Source: Fumia sp045645505 (GTDB lineage: Bacteria > Bacillota > Clostridia > Oscillospirales > Ruminococcaceae). Taken from it: a stretch of 64,000 nt of DNA. The stretch lies in assembly GCA_045645505.1 (NCBI GenBank), contig JAZRIW010000019.1:8870-72869 (forward strand). The letters run 5' to 3'. Every line of letters starts with the position of its first letter. Positions within the stretch are counted from its first letter, which is position 1. The notes beneath the pieces were generated by a model. It did no database searches and was not told the DNA's origin. It was given only the letters and a program-made list of their open reading frames with translations. A program made the translations under genes and the position numbers. This document shows, in pieces, positions 9,674 through 17,439 of the stretch.

Positions 9674-10345
9674 TTACCACACAAATGGTATCAGGCGATA
9701 TCTGACTTTTATTTTATACTCACAATAACCTTCAAGTTCTTTTTCAAGAAAAGCTTCTTCATATTTAATCCGTTTTGCTATAATAAAAGGATATACAAGA
9801 AAAATCAACAATGAATATACAGAGCCCAACACAATTGGCATTGATAAAAACAAAAGCAAAGTCGCACTATACATAGGGTGTCTGACAATTTTATATACCC
9901 CCGTATCGATTATCTTTTGATTCTTTTGCACTTCAATCGTGCGGGAAAGATATGTGTTTTCACAAAGTACCTTTGCATAAAAAATATAAGCAATTAAAAA
10001 TATAATAGACGCACCAATTACAACACCTGTCGGCAATACATACCAATGGAAACGGACACCCAGTCCCGCAACAACAAACCCTGCAAAAAACATAATGCCG
10101 CTGAGTTTCACAACAAGACTTTGCTCTTTTTGCTTCTCTTTTACATTCAATCTGCTTTTTAATAAATCGGGATTTTTTAACATCATTACAATTCCCGCAA
10201 AAAACATAGGTATAAATAAAATCCCCATCAACAGCCAACCGTTAAAATAAGAAAAAGTACCGGCAGGTAAAAATATCAGTAATCCGAGCAAAAGAACACC
10301 TGATAAAAATTTGATTATTGCCTCAAAAAAGAGCTTCGTTGTCAT
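9674..10345 (-). CDS. ICMT/PEMT-like membrane methyltransferase
   Basis: An integral membrane protein of about 223 aa. The C-terminal half carries the isoprenylcysteine carboxyl methyltransferase-like signature: L(S)RTIEVQKNQKIIDTGVY followed by RHPMYSA near residues 150-160, then a late KYEEAFLEKEL. Four or more hydrophobic segments precede it. I chose the ATG at 10343-10345 because GGAGAA sits 7 nt before it; an in-frame ATG at 10369 has no Shine-Dalgarno site. The family uses SAM to methylate lipids or small lipophilic substrates, and the substrate here is unknown. Confidence 0.82.
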   Translation of the reverse strand: MTTKLFFEAIIKFLSGVLLLGLLIFLPAGTFSYFNGWLLMGILFIPMFFAGIVMMLKNPDLLKSRLNVKEKQKEQSLVVKLSGIMFFAGFVVAGLGVRFHWYVLPTGVVIGASIIFLIAYIFYAKVLCENTYLSRTIEVQKNQKIIDTGVYKIVRHPMYSATLLLFLSMPIVLGSVYSLLIFLVYPFIIAKRIKYEEAFLEKELEGYCEYKIKVRYRLIPFVW

Positions 10346-10427
10346 AATATTTCTCCAACAGACTTTCATTTATATTAATTATATTATATCACATTTAGTT
10401 TTCAATAAAAAGGTCTTTGCAAAAAAA

Positions 10428-10450
10428 TCCGCCCGAAAAATTCGGGCGGA
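10428..10450. terminator. GC-rich hairpin (left member of a matched pair)
   Basis: A 10-bp perfect stem, TCCGCCCGAA with its complement, and a 3-nt loop. An A-run lies on the left, so on the minus strand it ends in a T-run and can terminate the larA transcript. The same stem recurs at 13592-13615. Confidence 0.8.
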
Positions 10451-10472
10451 CAGTTTTGTTTTACATGTTACA

Positions 10473-10503
10473 GGACAAACCTTTTTAGCGTCAACGGGAC
10501 AAA
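10473..10503. repeat. IS-end-like repeat, left copy
   Basis: Contains GGACAAACCTTTTTAGCGT followed by GGGACAAA. In reverse complement this gives ACGCTAAAAAGGTTTGTCC, closely matching ACGCTAAAAAGTTTTGTCC at 13664-13682 in the opposite orientation. Clustered short repeats of this kind resemble IS21-type element ends, but no transposase is present. Confidence 0.6.
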
Positions 10504-10591
10504 TTTTTTTATCCTCATTCCATCCCATTTTTCCTCGTTTTTGACCCGCCCTTTTTCTTGCCTCTCATCTCCAATTTTCTCTCCATAAAAA

Positions 10592-11866
10592 TCATTTTAC
10601 AATAACAGATACACCATCGGGTATAACTGTTATTGTAACATCTTGCTTTAACAGAATATTTTTAGCCTTTGTAAGTGCATCCTCAATAGAACGAGCAGGA
10701 ATCATATGCATTTTTTTAACGAGTTCATCTGCCATATCAGAAACATAAATGACCTTAGATTTCATTAAAATTCTAAGTAGAATTTGGGTCTGCCATTGGT
10801 CTGGCACAGTTTCGTTTCGCCCACGTGAAAGAAAACTTTCAACTGTTTTATTTATATCTGCTTCATCTGCAAGCTGATGATAAAAATGGTCGCCGCCTAT
10901 ACCATCATTGGATTTTGCAAGCATTATTATAACTCCGCCTTCATTTACAGTTGCTTCAGCCGCTGTCATTCCTTTTACGGCTTGGTATACATTTTGGTCA
11001 AGTGGATATCCACCGTTTGTTGATACAACTATATCGGCAGGAACAGCATTCACAGCACAAAGTGAGGCGATAAAATCCGTTCCCTTTTTATGTGCCTTTT
11101 CAAAATTTCCTGCGACAGCAAAAATAGGCTCTTTTTTAGAATTTAATACCACATTAACAATAAAAGCAAGTTTAGCTTTTTTTGCCGCCCAGACCATATC
11201 ATTATGTATGGGATTGTCTTTTAAAATACCTGTTCTTGCTTTTTTATGTGCAATAAATTCAGAGCAGTGATTAGCAAGAACGGTCGCTCTGCTCGCAACG
11301 CCAGGCAAAACACTTTTTCTACCGCCTGAGAATCCTGCAAAAAAATGAGGTTCAATAAAACCCTCGGCCAAAAGTAAATCAGCATCAAATGCTATTTTAT
11401 TTATTTCACACTGTCCACCAGAGGGTAAAACACCTATATTCACGAACTTTTCTCGTTCGTCGCAATCATGAATGTATATTTTCTCATTTTCTACTATTTC
11501 TTCGCCGAATTTATTTATAAGCTCCTGTTTTGTAGTACCTCTGTGACAGCCTGTTGCGATAAGAATTGTAATATCAGCGTGTGGATTTCCTTTTCTTATC
11601 TCATCAAGCATTTGAGGAATTATAATTTTACTCGGCACGGGTCGTGTATGGTCACTTGCAATAATTACAATATTTTGTTTGCCTTTACTTAATTTACAAA
11701 GTCTTTCACTCTCAACGGGAGACTGCAAAGCTCTTTTAACAAGCTCTTTTCCGTCAGTTTCAGGGATATATTTCTCAATAGAGGAGGTAAGCACACCAAC
11801 AAGCTCTTGGTCTTTGAACTCATAATCTAAATGTGTTTGTCCGTAAGGAAATGATATTTTTTTCAT
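10592..11866 (-). CDS. larA: nickel-pincer racemase/epimerase family protein (LarA-like)
   Basis: A 424-aa homologue of lactate racemase. DHTRPVPS near residue 72, the ATGCHRGTT block and EPHFFAGFSGGRKSVLPG (about residues 170-190, with the cofactor-binding His and Lys) are conserved. LarA enzymes use a nickel pincer nucleotide made by LarB, LarC and LarE, none of which is in the window. Family members act on different 2-hydroxy acids. Here the gene is translationally coupled (ATGA overlap) to an ECF S component and then glycerate kinase, so glycerate or another hydroxy acid is a plausible substrate. That is inference. Confidence 0.85.
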   Translation of the reverse strand: MKKISFPYGQTHLDYEFKDQELVGVLTSSIEKYIPETDGKELVKRALQSPVESERLCKLSKGKQNIVIIASDHTRPVPSKIIIPQMLDEIRKGNPHADITILIATGCHRGTTKQELINKFGEEIVENEKIYIHDCDEREKFVNIGVLPSGGQCEINKIAFDADLLLAEGFIEPHFFAGFSGGRKSVLPGVASRATVLANHCSEFIAHKKARTGILKDNPIHNDMVWAAKKAKLAFIVNVVLNSKKEPIFAVAGNFEKAHKKGTDFIASLCAVNAVPADIVVSTNGGYPLDQNVYQAVKGMTAAEATVNEGGVIIMLAKSNDGIGGDHFYHQLADEADINKTVESFLSRGRNETVPDQWQTQILLRILMKSKVIYVSDMADELVKKMHMIPARSIEDALTKAKNILLKQDVTITVIPDGVSVIVK

Positions 11867-12393
11867 TTTGATACACCTTTTCTTTTGATAATTTGCATTA
11901 TGGTTGGTATGAGTATAAGTTGAAGTAAAATTCCTGGTAATGCATCAATAAATCCGCCTGAAACAAATAATGCAAGGGTGAAGGTTTTTCCGCTCAACCC
12001 CAATAACAACGCTTTGCTTATTCCCCACACAATTCTGCCTAATAGCATAGCAGATAATAAACTGATATAAACTGATTTTAAGCCTTTATCACGTATACGC
12101 AAATATAAAAAGCCTATAACAAAACCGTATGTGGCAAGCTCTAACGCCATCCAGACAGCATTTGGATAAATCGGTGGCATACTAAAAACAACCGAACGTA
12201 AAAACGGTAAAATCAAGCCTATAATCAGTCCGTAATTCGCACCGCATATAAATCCGCAAAGCATAACGGGGATATGCATTGGAAGTAAAGTATCCCCTAT
12301 TTCCTTAATTTGACTTGTAAATAAAGGTAATATAAACCCCATACTTAAAAACATTGAAGCCAAAACCATTTTGTTAATTTTTTTCATATTCAC
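11863..12393 (-). CDS. ECF transporter S component
   Basis: A 176-aa membrane protein with about six hydrophobic segments. Its short N-terminal MxxxKxNKMVLASMFLSMGF and the LLPMHIPVMLCGFICGANYGLIIG region are typical of energy-coupling-factor substrate-binding subunits. The start is a GTG that overlaps the glycerate kinase stop (GTGA), with an in-frame ATG two codons later as an alternative. The ATPases and T component would have to be supplied from elsewhere in the genome. Its place between a LarA homologue and a glycerate kinase suggests a substrate or cofactor (perhaps nickel) for that pathway. Confidence 0.8.
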   Translation of the reverse strand: MNMKKINKMVLASMFLSMGFILPLFTSQIKEIGDTLLPMHIPVMLCGFICGANYGLIIGLILPFLRSVVFSMPPIYPNAVWMALELATYGFVIGFLYLRIRDKGLKSVYISLLSAMLLGRIVWGISKALLLGLSGKTFTLALFVSGGFIDALPGILLQLILIPTIMQIIKRKGVSK

Positions 12394-13520
12394 ATAACCA
12401 ACCTAAACACCTGATACGCTGTAGCCTCGAGATTTTTATAAGCGTTATCTGTGTTCAGTGCATCATCAAGTGTTGTAACGCCTCTAACTATAGGGAAATA
12501 AGCATCTATTCCGTGTTCGTTGCATACTTCGGCATCATCAGTTACACAACCCGAAAAAGCAATTACCTTTTTATTGTACTTCTTAGCGAGTTTTGCCACT
12601 CCAATAGGCGCCTTACCCATAACGGTTTGAGAATCAAGGCGACCTTCTCCTGTTACAACAATATCCGTGTTTTGAATATCATTTTCTATGTTTGTTTCTT
12701 CTAAAATAATTTCAATTCCCGATTTTAGCACAGCGTTTGTGAAAGACAAAAAGGCAAATCCTAAACCGCCTGCAGCACCTGCACCTGAATGGTCTTTATC
12801 CGCTTTTTTTGAAACGGTTTGGGCTTTCTCGGCATAGTTTTTAAGCCATGTGTCCATATCGCCAATCATTTCGGGGGTAGCACCTTTTTGCGGACCAAAC
12901 ACGGCGCTGCATCCGTTTTCTCCGCAAAGCGGATTCGTAACGTCGCAAGCAATATTAAAACTACATTCTTTTAATTGAGGTATGACGTTGGCACTTTTTA
13001 TTGTATGCAAATCCTTAAGCCCTTTTGCACCCAAAGCAATAGGAGTATTGTTTTTATCTAAAAACTCATAACCCAAAGCGGTCAACATTCCTGTTCCGCC
13101 ATCATTAGTAGCACTACCGCCAATTCCAACAATAAAGCGACGGCAACCTCTTTTTATTGCATCTTTAATAATTTCGCCAACACCATAAGTGGTTGTTTCT
13201 AAAGGATTTCTTTCAGCAGGAGAAATAAGGGTTATTCCCGATGCAGAAGCCATTTCAATAACTGCGGTATTTGTATCATTTAAAATACAGTATTTTGCTG
13301 TTACAAGCTTCATTAGTGGCCCATGAACCTTTGTTTCAATCATTTGAGCATTAGAGGTTTCTGCTAAAGCTTCAACCGTACCCTCTCCACCATCAGCCAA
13401 CGGCTTAACTGTAACATTTGCATTGTTATCCAATCTGAGAATTGCATCTTTAACAGCATTGCCCGCTTGTAAAGAAGATACGCTACCTTTGAAAGAATCT
13501 ATTGCTATAACAACCTTCAT
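12390..13520 (-). CDS. glxK: glycerate kinase (GlxK/GarK family)
   Basis: A 376-aa enzyme phosphorylating D-glycerate, probably to 2-phosphoglycerate. KVVIAIDSFKGS at the N-terminus, PLADGGEGT and VGIGGSATNDGGTG are family blocks. I chose the ATG at 13518-13520, preceded by GGGGTG; the frame stays open 17 codons further upstream but has no ribosome binding site there. It is the first gene of a three-gene unit with overlapping stops and starts (glxK, ECF S, larA). Confidence 0.92.
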   Translation of the reverse strand: MKVVIAIDSFKGSVSSLQAGNAVKDAILRLDNNANVTVKPLADGGEGTVEALAETSNAQMIETKVHGPLMKLVTAKYCILNDTNTAVIEMASASGITLISPAERNPLETTTYGVGEIIKDAIKRGCRRFIVGIGGSATNDGGTGMLTALGYEFLDKNNTPIALGAKGLKDLHTIKSANVIPQLKECSFNIACDVTNPLCGENGCSAVFGPQKGATPEMIGDMDTWLKNYAEKAQTVSKKADKDHSGAGAAGGLGFAFLSFTNAVLKSGIEIILEETNIENDIQNTDIVVTGEGRLDSQTVMGKAPIGVAKLAKKYNKKVIAFSGCVTDDAEVCNEHGIDAYFPIVRGVTTLDDALNTDNAYKNLEATAYQVFRLVM

Positions 13521-13591
13521 TTTTTCACCCCAATAGAATATTATTACTTTAAATAAATAATAACATATCACTATATATTTTGCAACAAAAA

Positions 13592-13615
13592 TCCGCCCGA
13601 ATTTCTTCGGGCGGA
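13592..13615. terminator. GC-rich hairpin (right member of a matched pair)
   Basis: The stem TCCGCCCGAA (13592-13601) pairs with 13606-13615, the same 10-bp stem as the hairpin at 10428-10450. It lies upstream of glxK and downstream of ppdK. On the plus strand only ATAATTTTAG follows, so it is a weak terminator there; on the minus strand the stem is followed by a T-rich tract. Confidence 0.7.
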
Positions 13616-13658
13616 TAATTTTAGTTTTTGTAGGGAATCAAGTTTGTTTTATTTTAAG

Positions 13659-13717
13659 TGTCCACGCTAAAAAGTTTTGTCCTTTTTATGTGTTTTCACG
13701 CTAAAACACTTTGTCCC
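13659..13717. repeat. IS-end-like repeats, right copies (two tandem units)
   Basis: Two related units: ACGCTAAAAAGTTTTGTCC (13664-13682) and ACGCTAAAACACTTTGTCCC (13698-13717). They are inverted relative to the unit at 10473-10503, so the three-gene larA cassette lies between inverted, IS-end-like repeats. No transposase ORF or remnant was found. Confidence 0.65.
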
Positions 13718-13735
13718 ATAACAATACAAATCTAA

Positions 13736-16366
13736 TTACTTAGATTCCTTAATTGCTGCCTGAGCTGCTGCAAGGCGAGCAATCGGAACACGGAAAGGAG
13801 AACAGGAAACGTAATCCAAACCGATCTTATGGCAGAACTCAACGGAAACAGGGTCACCGCCGTGCTCACCACAGATACCACAATGGATAGAAGGACGAGC
13901 TTTTTTACCGAGTTCAACAGCCATTTCCATAAGTTTACCTACACCATTCTGGTCAAGTTTTGCGAAAGGATCATTTTCGTAAATCTTGCTGTCATAGTAA
14001 GCTGTGAGGAATTTACCAGCGTCATCACGGCTGAAGCCGAATGTCATCTGAGTCAAATCGTTAGTACCGAAGCAGAAGAATTCAGCTTCTGTAGCAACTT
14101 CGTCAGCTGTAAGACAAGCTCTGGGGATTTCCATCATTGTACCAACTTCGTATTTAAGATCAGCACCTGCAGCTGCAATTTCAGCATCAGCTGTAGCAAC
14201 AACTACATCTTTAACGAATTTCATTTCTTTAACTTCACCGGTGAGAGGAATCATAATTTCAGGAACAATATTCCAATCAGGATGAGCTTTCTGAACATTG
14301 ATAGCTGCACGGATAACAGCAGCTGTCTGCATTTTTGCAATTTCAGGATAAGTTACTGCAAGACGGCAACCACGATGTCCCATCATGGGGTTAAATTCAT
14401 GGAGAGATGTAATGATGTTCTTGATATCTTCAACAGATTTACCCTGAGCTTTTGCAAGAGCTGCAATATCAGCTTCTTCAGTAGGAACGAACTCATGAAG
14501 AGGAGGATCCAAGAAACGGATGCAAACGGGGTTACCTTCCAAAGCTTCATAGAGTTTTTCAAAGTCGCCCTGCTGATAAGGGAGAATCTTAGCAAGAGCA
14601 TTTTCTCTTTCTTCAACAGTGTCAGAACAAATCATTTCACGGAAAGCAGCAATTCTTTCAGCCTCGAAGAACATGTGCTCTGTACGGCAAAGTCCGATAC
14701 CTTCAGCACCAAGTTCTCTTGCTTTCTTAGCATCAGCAGGAGTATCAGCGTTTGTACGAACTTTCAAAGTTCTGAATTCATCAGCCCAAGCCATGATGCG
14801 TCCGAATTCACCTGCGATCTCAGCATCAACAGTAGGAATAATACCGTCATAAATATTACCTGTGGAACCATCAATAGAGATATAATCTCCTTCGTTGAAA
14901 GTTTTTCCGCCAAGTGTAAATTTCTTATTTTCTTCGTCCATAATGATGTCACCACAACCGGATACACAGCAAGTACCCATACCACGAGCAACAACAGCAG
15001 CGTGAGAAGTCATACCACCACGAACTGTAAGAATACCCTGAGATGCTTTCATACCTGTAATATCTTCGGGAGAAGTTTCCAAACGAACGAGGATAACTTT
15101 TTCACCTCTTGTGTTCCAAGCTTCAGCATCTTCAGCAGTAAATACTACTTTACCGCAAGCAGCACCGGGAGAAGCACCAAGGCCTTTACCCATAGGTGTA
15201 GCAGCTTTCAAAGCTTTTGCATCAAACTGAGGATGGAGCAAAGTATCAAGGTTACGAGGATCGATCATAGCAACTGCCTGTTTCTTATCAATCATACCCT
15301 CATCTACCAAGTCACAAGCGATTTTAAGAGCAGCTTTAGCAGTTCTCTTACCATTTCTTGTCTGAAGCATAAAGAGTTTACCGTGTTCTACAGTAAATTC
15401 CATATCCTGCATGTCTCTGTAGTGGTCTTCCAAAGTAGCGCAAACTTCTTTGAACTGTTTGAAAGCTTCGGGGAATTTGTTAGCCATTTCAGCGATAGGC
15501 ATAGGAGTACGAACACCGGCAACAACGTCTTCACCCTGTGCATTTGTAAGGAACTCACCCATAAGTCCACGATCACCTGTAGCGGGGTCACGGGTAAATG
15601 CAACACCTGTACCACAGTCGTCACCCATATTACCAAATGCCATCATCTGTACGTTAACAGCGGTACCCCAGGAATAAGGAATATCGTTATCACGACGATA
15701 TACGTTTGCGCGAGGGTTGTCCCAAGAACGGAATACAGCCTCTACTGCACCCATAAGCTGTTCTTTGGGGTCAGAGGGGAAATCTTTACCGATTTTGGAT
15801 TTATATTCAGCTTTAAACTGACCTGCAAGAGTTTTAAGGTCATCAGCTGTAAGTTCAACGTCCTGAGTAACGCCTTTTTCTTCTTTCATCTTGTCGATAA
15901 GCTCTTCAAAATATTTCTTACCAACTTCCATAACTACATCAGAATACATCTGAATGAATCTTCTGTAGCAGTCCCATGCCCAACGGGGGTTGCCTGACAT
16001 TTCAGACATAACTTCAACAACTTCTTCGTTAAGACCAAGGTTCAAGATAGTATCCATCATACCAGGCATAGATGCACGAGCACCGGAACGAACAGAAACG
16101 AGGAGAGGATTTTGCTTGTCACCGAATTTTTTACCGGTGATACCTTCCATCTTATCGATACCTTCCATGATCTGAGCCTGAATATCATCGTTGATCTTTC
16201 TGCCATCATCATAGTACTGAGTACAAGCTTCTGTTGTAACAGTAAAGCCCTGAGGAACAGGAAGACCGATATGAGTCATCTCTGCCAAGTTAGCACCTTT
16301 ACCACCGAGAAGCTCACGCATAGTTGCGTTTCCTTCAGAAAACAGGTAAACAAATTTTTTCTGCAT
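13736..16366 (-). CDS. ppdK: pyruvate, phosphate dikinase
   Basis: An 876-aa enzyme interconverting PEP, AMP and PPi with pyruvate, ATP and Pi, used as a PPi-linked glycolytic step in anaerobes. Blocks in order: nucleotide-binding N-terminal domain (KGANLAEM..GLPVPQGFTV), the phospho-histidine loop in GGMTSHAAVVARGMG, and the PEP-binding barrel with RTEHMFFE, EIMIPLTG, FGTNDLTQ and C-terminal HCGICGEHGG. The ATG at 16364-16366 follows a perfect GGAGGT at 8 nt; the frame is open for about 78 codons upstream but that stretch looks random. The large antisense ORF is a shadow. Confidence 0.97.
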   Translation of the reverse strand: MQKKFVYLFSEGNATMRELLGGKGANLAEMTHIGLPVPQGFTVTTEACTQYYDDGRKINDDIQAQIMEGIDKMEGITGKKFGDKQNPLLVSVRSGARASMPGMMDTILNLGLNEEVVEVMSEMSGNPRWAWDCYRRFIQMYSDVVMEVGKKYFEELIDKMKEEKGVTQDVELTADDLKTLAGQFKAEYKSKIGKDFPSDPKEQLMGAVEAVFRSWDNPRANVYRRDNDIPYSWGTAVNVQMMAFGNMGDDCGTGVAFTRDPATGDRGLMGEFLTNAQGEDVVAGVRTPMPIAEMANKFPEAFKQFKEVCATLEDHYRDMQDMEFTVEHGKLFMLQTRNGKRTAKAALKIACDLVDEGMIDKKQAVAMIDPRNLDTLLHPQFDAKALKAATPMGKGLGASPGAACGKVVFTAEDAEAWNTRGEKVILVRLETSPEDITGMKASQGILTVRGGMTSHAAVVARGMGTCCVSGCGDIIMDEENKKFTLGGKTFNEGDYISIDGSTGNIYDGIIPTVDAEIAGEFGRIMAWADEFRTLKVRTNADTPADAKKARELGAEGIGLCRTEHMFFEAERIAAFREMICSDTVEERENALAKILPYQQGDFEKLYEALEGNPVCIRFLDPPLHEFVPTEEADIAALAKAQGKSVEDIKNIITSLHEFNPMMGHRGCRLAVTYPEIAKMQTAAVIRAAINVQKAHPDWNIVPEIMIPLTGEVKEMKFVKDVVVATADAEIAAAGADLKYEVGTMMEIPRACLTADEVATEAEFFCFGTNDLTQMTFGFSRDDAGKFLTAYYDSKIYENDPFAKLDQNGVGKLMEMAVELGKKARPSIHCGICGEHGGDPVSVEFCHKIGLDYVSCSPFRVPIARLAAAQAAIKESK

Positions 16367-16686
16367 TTTAACATACCTCCAAAATTTTATACACACAATT
16401 ACAAGTCCGCTGACATCATTTCCGAAAAAAGGTCCGCGAACGAGAATAGTTGTACGATATAAATATTTTGCACCAAAAATTATTATATCAAAAATTTCCA
16501 TTTTTTTGGTTGCTATACTATTATAACAGATAATTTTAAATTTTTCTACTATTATTGAAAATTTTTTTATTTTTTCACAAATATACAGAATTTTAAACAA
16601 AATAACATTATATACTTTACAAACCTTATAAAAAAATGGATAATATAATAGTAAAAACTTTATTGATTAAATAAAAAGGAGAAAAT
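16367..16686. other. 320-bp divergent intergenic region between ppdK and the LbH acyltransferase
   Basis: No gene is visible. It holds the ppdK ribosome binding site at one end and the promoter at 16616-16644 at the other. TATAAT-like hexamers in the ppdK direction lack a matching -35 box, so I cannot place that promoter. Confidence 0.5.
16616..16644 (+). promoter_or_regulatory. sigma-A-type promoter for the LbH acyltransferase gene
   Basis: TTTACA (16616-16621), 17-bp spacer, GATAAT (16639-16644), 42 bp before the start codon and followed by an AAAAGGAG ribosome binding site. Confidence 0.5.
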
Positions 16687-17394
16687 ATGAATAACTTTAT
16701 TGATGAAATGAGATTAAAAAAAGATGCTCAGGAGAAAATTTTATCATCACTTTTTGAAAACGGAGTTATTTTCTTATCAACAGATGGCATTATAATCGAA
16801 AGTACAGTTAAAATAGGTAAAGGGACTTTAATATACCCAAATGTTATTTTAAAAGGTGAAACTATAATAGGCGAAAATTGCACTATAACTTCAGGCACCA
16901 CTATAGAAAACTGCGTTATAGGAAATAACACCATAATAAACGCCTCACAATGTTATTCCTCCGAAATAGGAAATGAGGTTAAAATAGGCCCATTCTCACA
17001 TATCCGTCCCAACAGCAAAATTTCAGACCACGTAAAAATAGGCGATTTTGTGGAAATTAAAAACTCCTTCCTTGATGTAGGTGTTTCTGTTTCTCACTTA
17101 ACTTATGTAGGTGACAGCGATATAGGAAAAAATGTAAATTTCGGATGTGGTTGTGTTACTGTAAACTACGACGGAGTAAACAAAGCACGCTGCACAGTTA
17201 AAGATAATGCCTTCATAGGCTGCAACACAAACCTGATAGCACCTGTTACAGTAGGTACCAACACCTTTATTGCCGCAGGATCTACCATAACCGATGACTT
17301 ACCCGACGATGGCTTTGCTATTGCAAGAAGCAGACAAACAAACAAAGAAAATTTAGGTAAAGAAAAGCTTAAAAACAGAAAATTGAAATATTAA
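16687..17394 (+). CDS. stand-alone left-handed beta-helix acyltransferase, GlmU C-terminal type
   Basis: A 235-aa protein made of hexapeptide repeats from about residue 38 to 205. The blocks KIGPFSHIRPNSKI, KIGDFVEIKNS, GCGCVTVNYDG, AFIGCNTNLIAPVTVG and AAGSTITDD correspond closely to the acetyltransferase half of GlmU. The N-terminal uridylyltransferase domain of GlmU is absent. It may acetylate glucosamine-1-phosphate or another amino sugar for cell-wall precursor synthesis, with a separate pyrophosphorylase. A bidirectional terminator follows directly. Confidence 0.85.
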   Translation: MNNFIDEMRLKKDAQEKILSSLFENGVIFLSTDGIIIESTVKIGKGTLIYPNVILKGETIIGENCTITSGTTIENCVIGNNTIINASQCYSSEIGNEVKIGPFSHIRPNSKISDHVKIGDFVEIKNSFLDVGVSVSHLTYVGDSDIGKNVNFGCGCVTVNYDGVNKARCTVKDNAFIGCNTNLIAPVTVGTNTFIAAGSTITDDLPDDGFAIARSRQTNKENLGKEKLKNRKLKY

Positions 17395-17439
17395 AAAAAG
17401 AGTGTTTAAAAACGAAAAAGTTTTTAAACACTCTTTTTT
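17394..17439. terminator. bidirectional terminator between LbH gene and feoB
   Basis: A long stem (AGAGTGTTTAAAAAC with GTTTTTAAACACTCT) with A/T-runs on both sides, serving two converging genes. Confidence 0.9.

Noticed and set aside
13829..15997. 722-aa ORF on the plus strand opposite ppdK
   Set aside because: It is the antisense of a highly conserved gene, with no ribosome binding site and low-complexity Ser/Phe/Cys/Thr-rich translation.
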